Positions 21,473 to 21,552 of a stretch of 21,552 nucleotides of DNA are shown here, piece by piece (within the stretch, counting starts at the first letter, position 1; each line of letters begins with the position of its first letter). The DNA is from Ruminiclostridium sp. Its GTDB lineage: Bacteria > Bacillota_A > Clostridia > Oscillospirales > Oscillospiraceae. The stretch is taken from contig JAFXCU010000104.1 in NCBI GenBank assembly GCA_017521345.1, forward strand, positions 1 through 21,552, written 5' to 3'. The position numbers were made by a program, and so were the translations under genes. Under the pieces are notes generated by a model that saw only the letters and a program-made list of their open reading frames with translations, did no database searches and was not told where the DNA came from.

Positions 21473-21552
21473 GGGACCACGGTAGTGACCAAGCTTATCA
21501 ATCAGATCATGCTGGACGGAAAGCGCGGAGTCGCGCAGAACGTCTGCTACCA
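21473..21552 (+). pseudogene. rpsG: fragment of ribosomal protein S7 gene (internal piece, both ends missing)
   Basis: In the frame of position 21473, not that of the upstream dehydrogenase, the sequence encodes [18 protein letters not shown] and then GVAQNVCY. This corresponds to the conserved N-terminal region of bacterial ribosomal protein S7 (compare VTRLINKIMVDGKKGKAQ in Bacillus, recalled). S7 normally lies in the rpsL-rpsG-fusA operon and would not be expected here. There is no start codon or ribosome-binding site before it, and it is cut by the window end. It is most likely a joining artefact at a contig end, possibly a real rearrangement. Confidence 0.85.

Overview
The window looks like a chromosomal segment from a high-GC, spore-forming Clostridia member, most likely Oscillospiraceae (Flavonifractor/Lawsonibacter-like). 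This rests on gene content (YqfC and YqfD sporulation proteins, Ser46-type HPr, long-form HPF), on the Gram-positive cluster phoH-ybeY-era-yqzL-recO, on strong AGGAGG ribosome-binding sites and on G/C-ending codons. Every gene from 1 to 16336 is on the minus strand and every gene from 16656 to the end is on the plus strand, so the two halves diverge from one regulatory gap.

Layout: (1) 1-3351, minus: uvrC, rsmD, coaD and a coiled-coil protein cut by the window edge. (2) 3352-3810: a 459-bp non-coding gap packed with palindromes, ending in the ptsH terminator. (3) 3811-4074: ptsH (HPr) with its own sigma-A promoter. (4) 4212-11582, minus: yqfC, yqfD, phoH, a fused ybeY-era gene, a small yqzL-like gene, recO and mutS2, mostly overlapping or tightly spaced. 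This links sporulation, 16S rRNA maturation and recombination genes. (5) 11678-13211, minus: three unrecognised membrane or lipoprotein genes overlapping stop-to-start. (6) 13435-14841, minus: an ECF sigma factor and a membrane protein that is probably its anti-sigma factor. (7) 14945-20127: citrate synthase (minus) divergent from aconitase and isocitrate dehydrogenase (plus), which together convert oxaloacetate and acetyl-CoA to 2-oxoglutarate. (8) 20382-21552, plus: long-form hpf, then the 5' part of a 3-hydroxyacyl-CoA dehydrogenase gene that switches near 21470 into an out-of-frame piece of ribosomal protein S7.

Most of the window is ordinary core genome. I see no CRISPR array, transposase, phage gene, tRNA or rRNA, and no convincing new defence or mobile system. 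The points most worth a second look are the single-polypeptide YbeY-Era fusion, the isocitrate dehydrogenase with Asp where NADP enzymes carry an Arg, the palindrome cluster beside uvrC, a perfect dyad between the divergent citrate synthase and aconitase promoters, and the dehydrogenase/S7 junction, which is probably an assembly chimera at a contig end.
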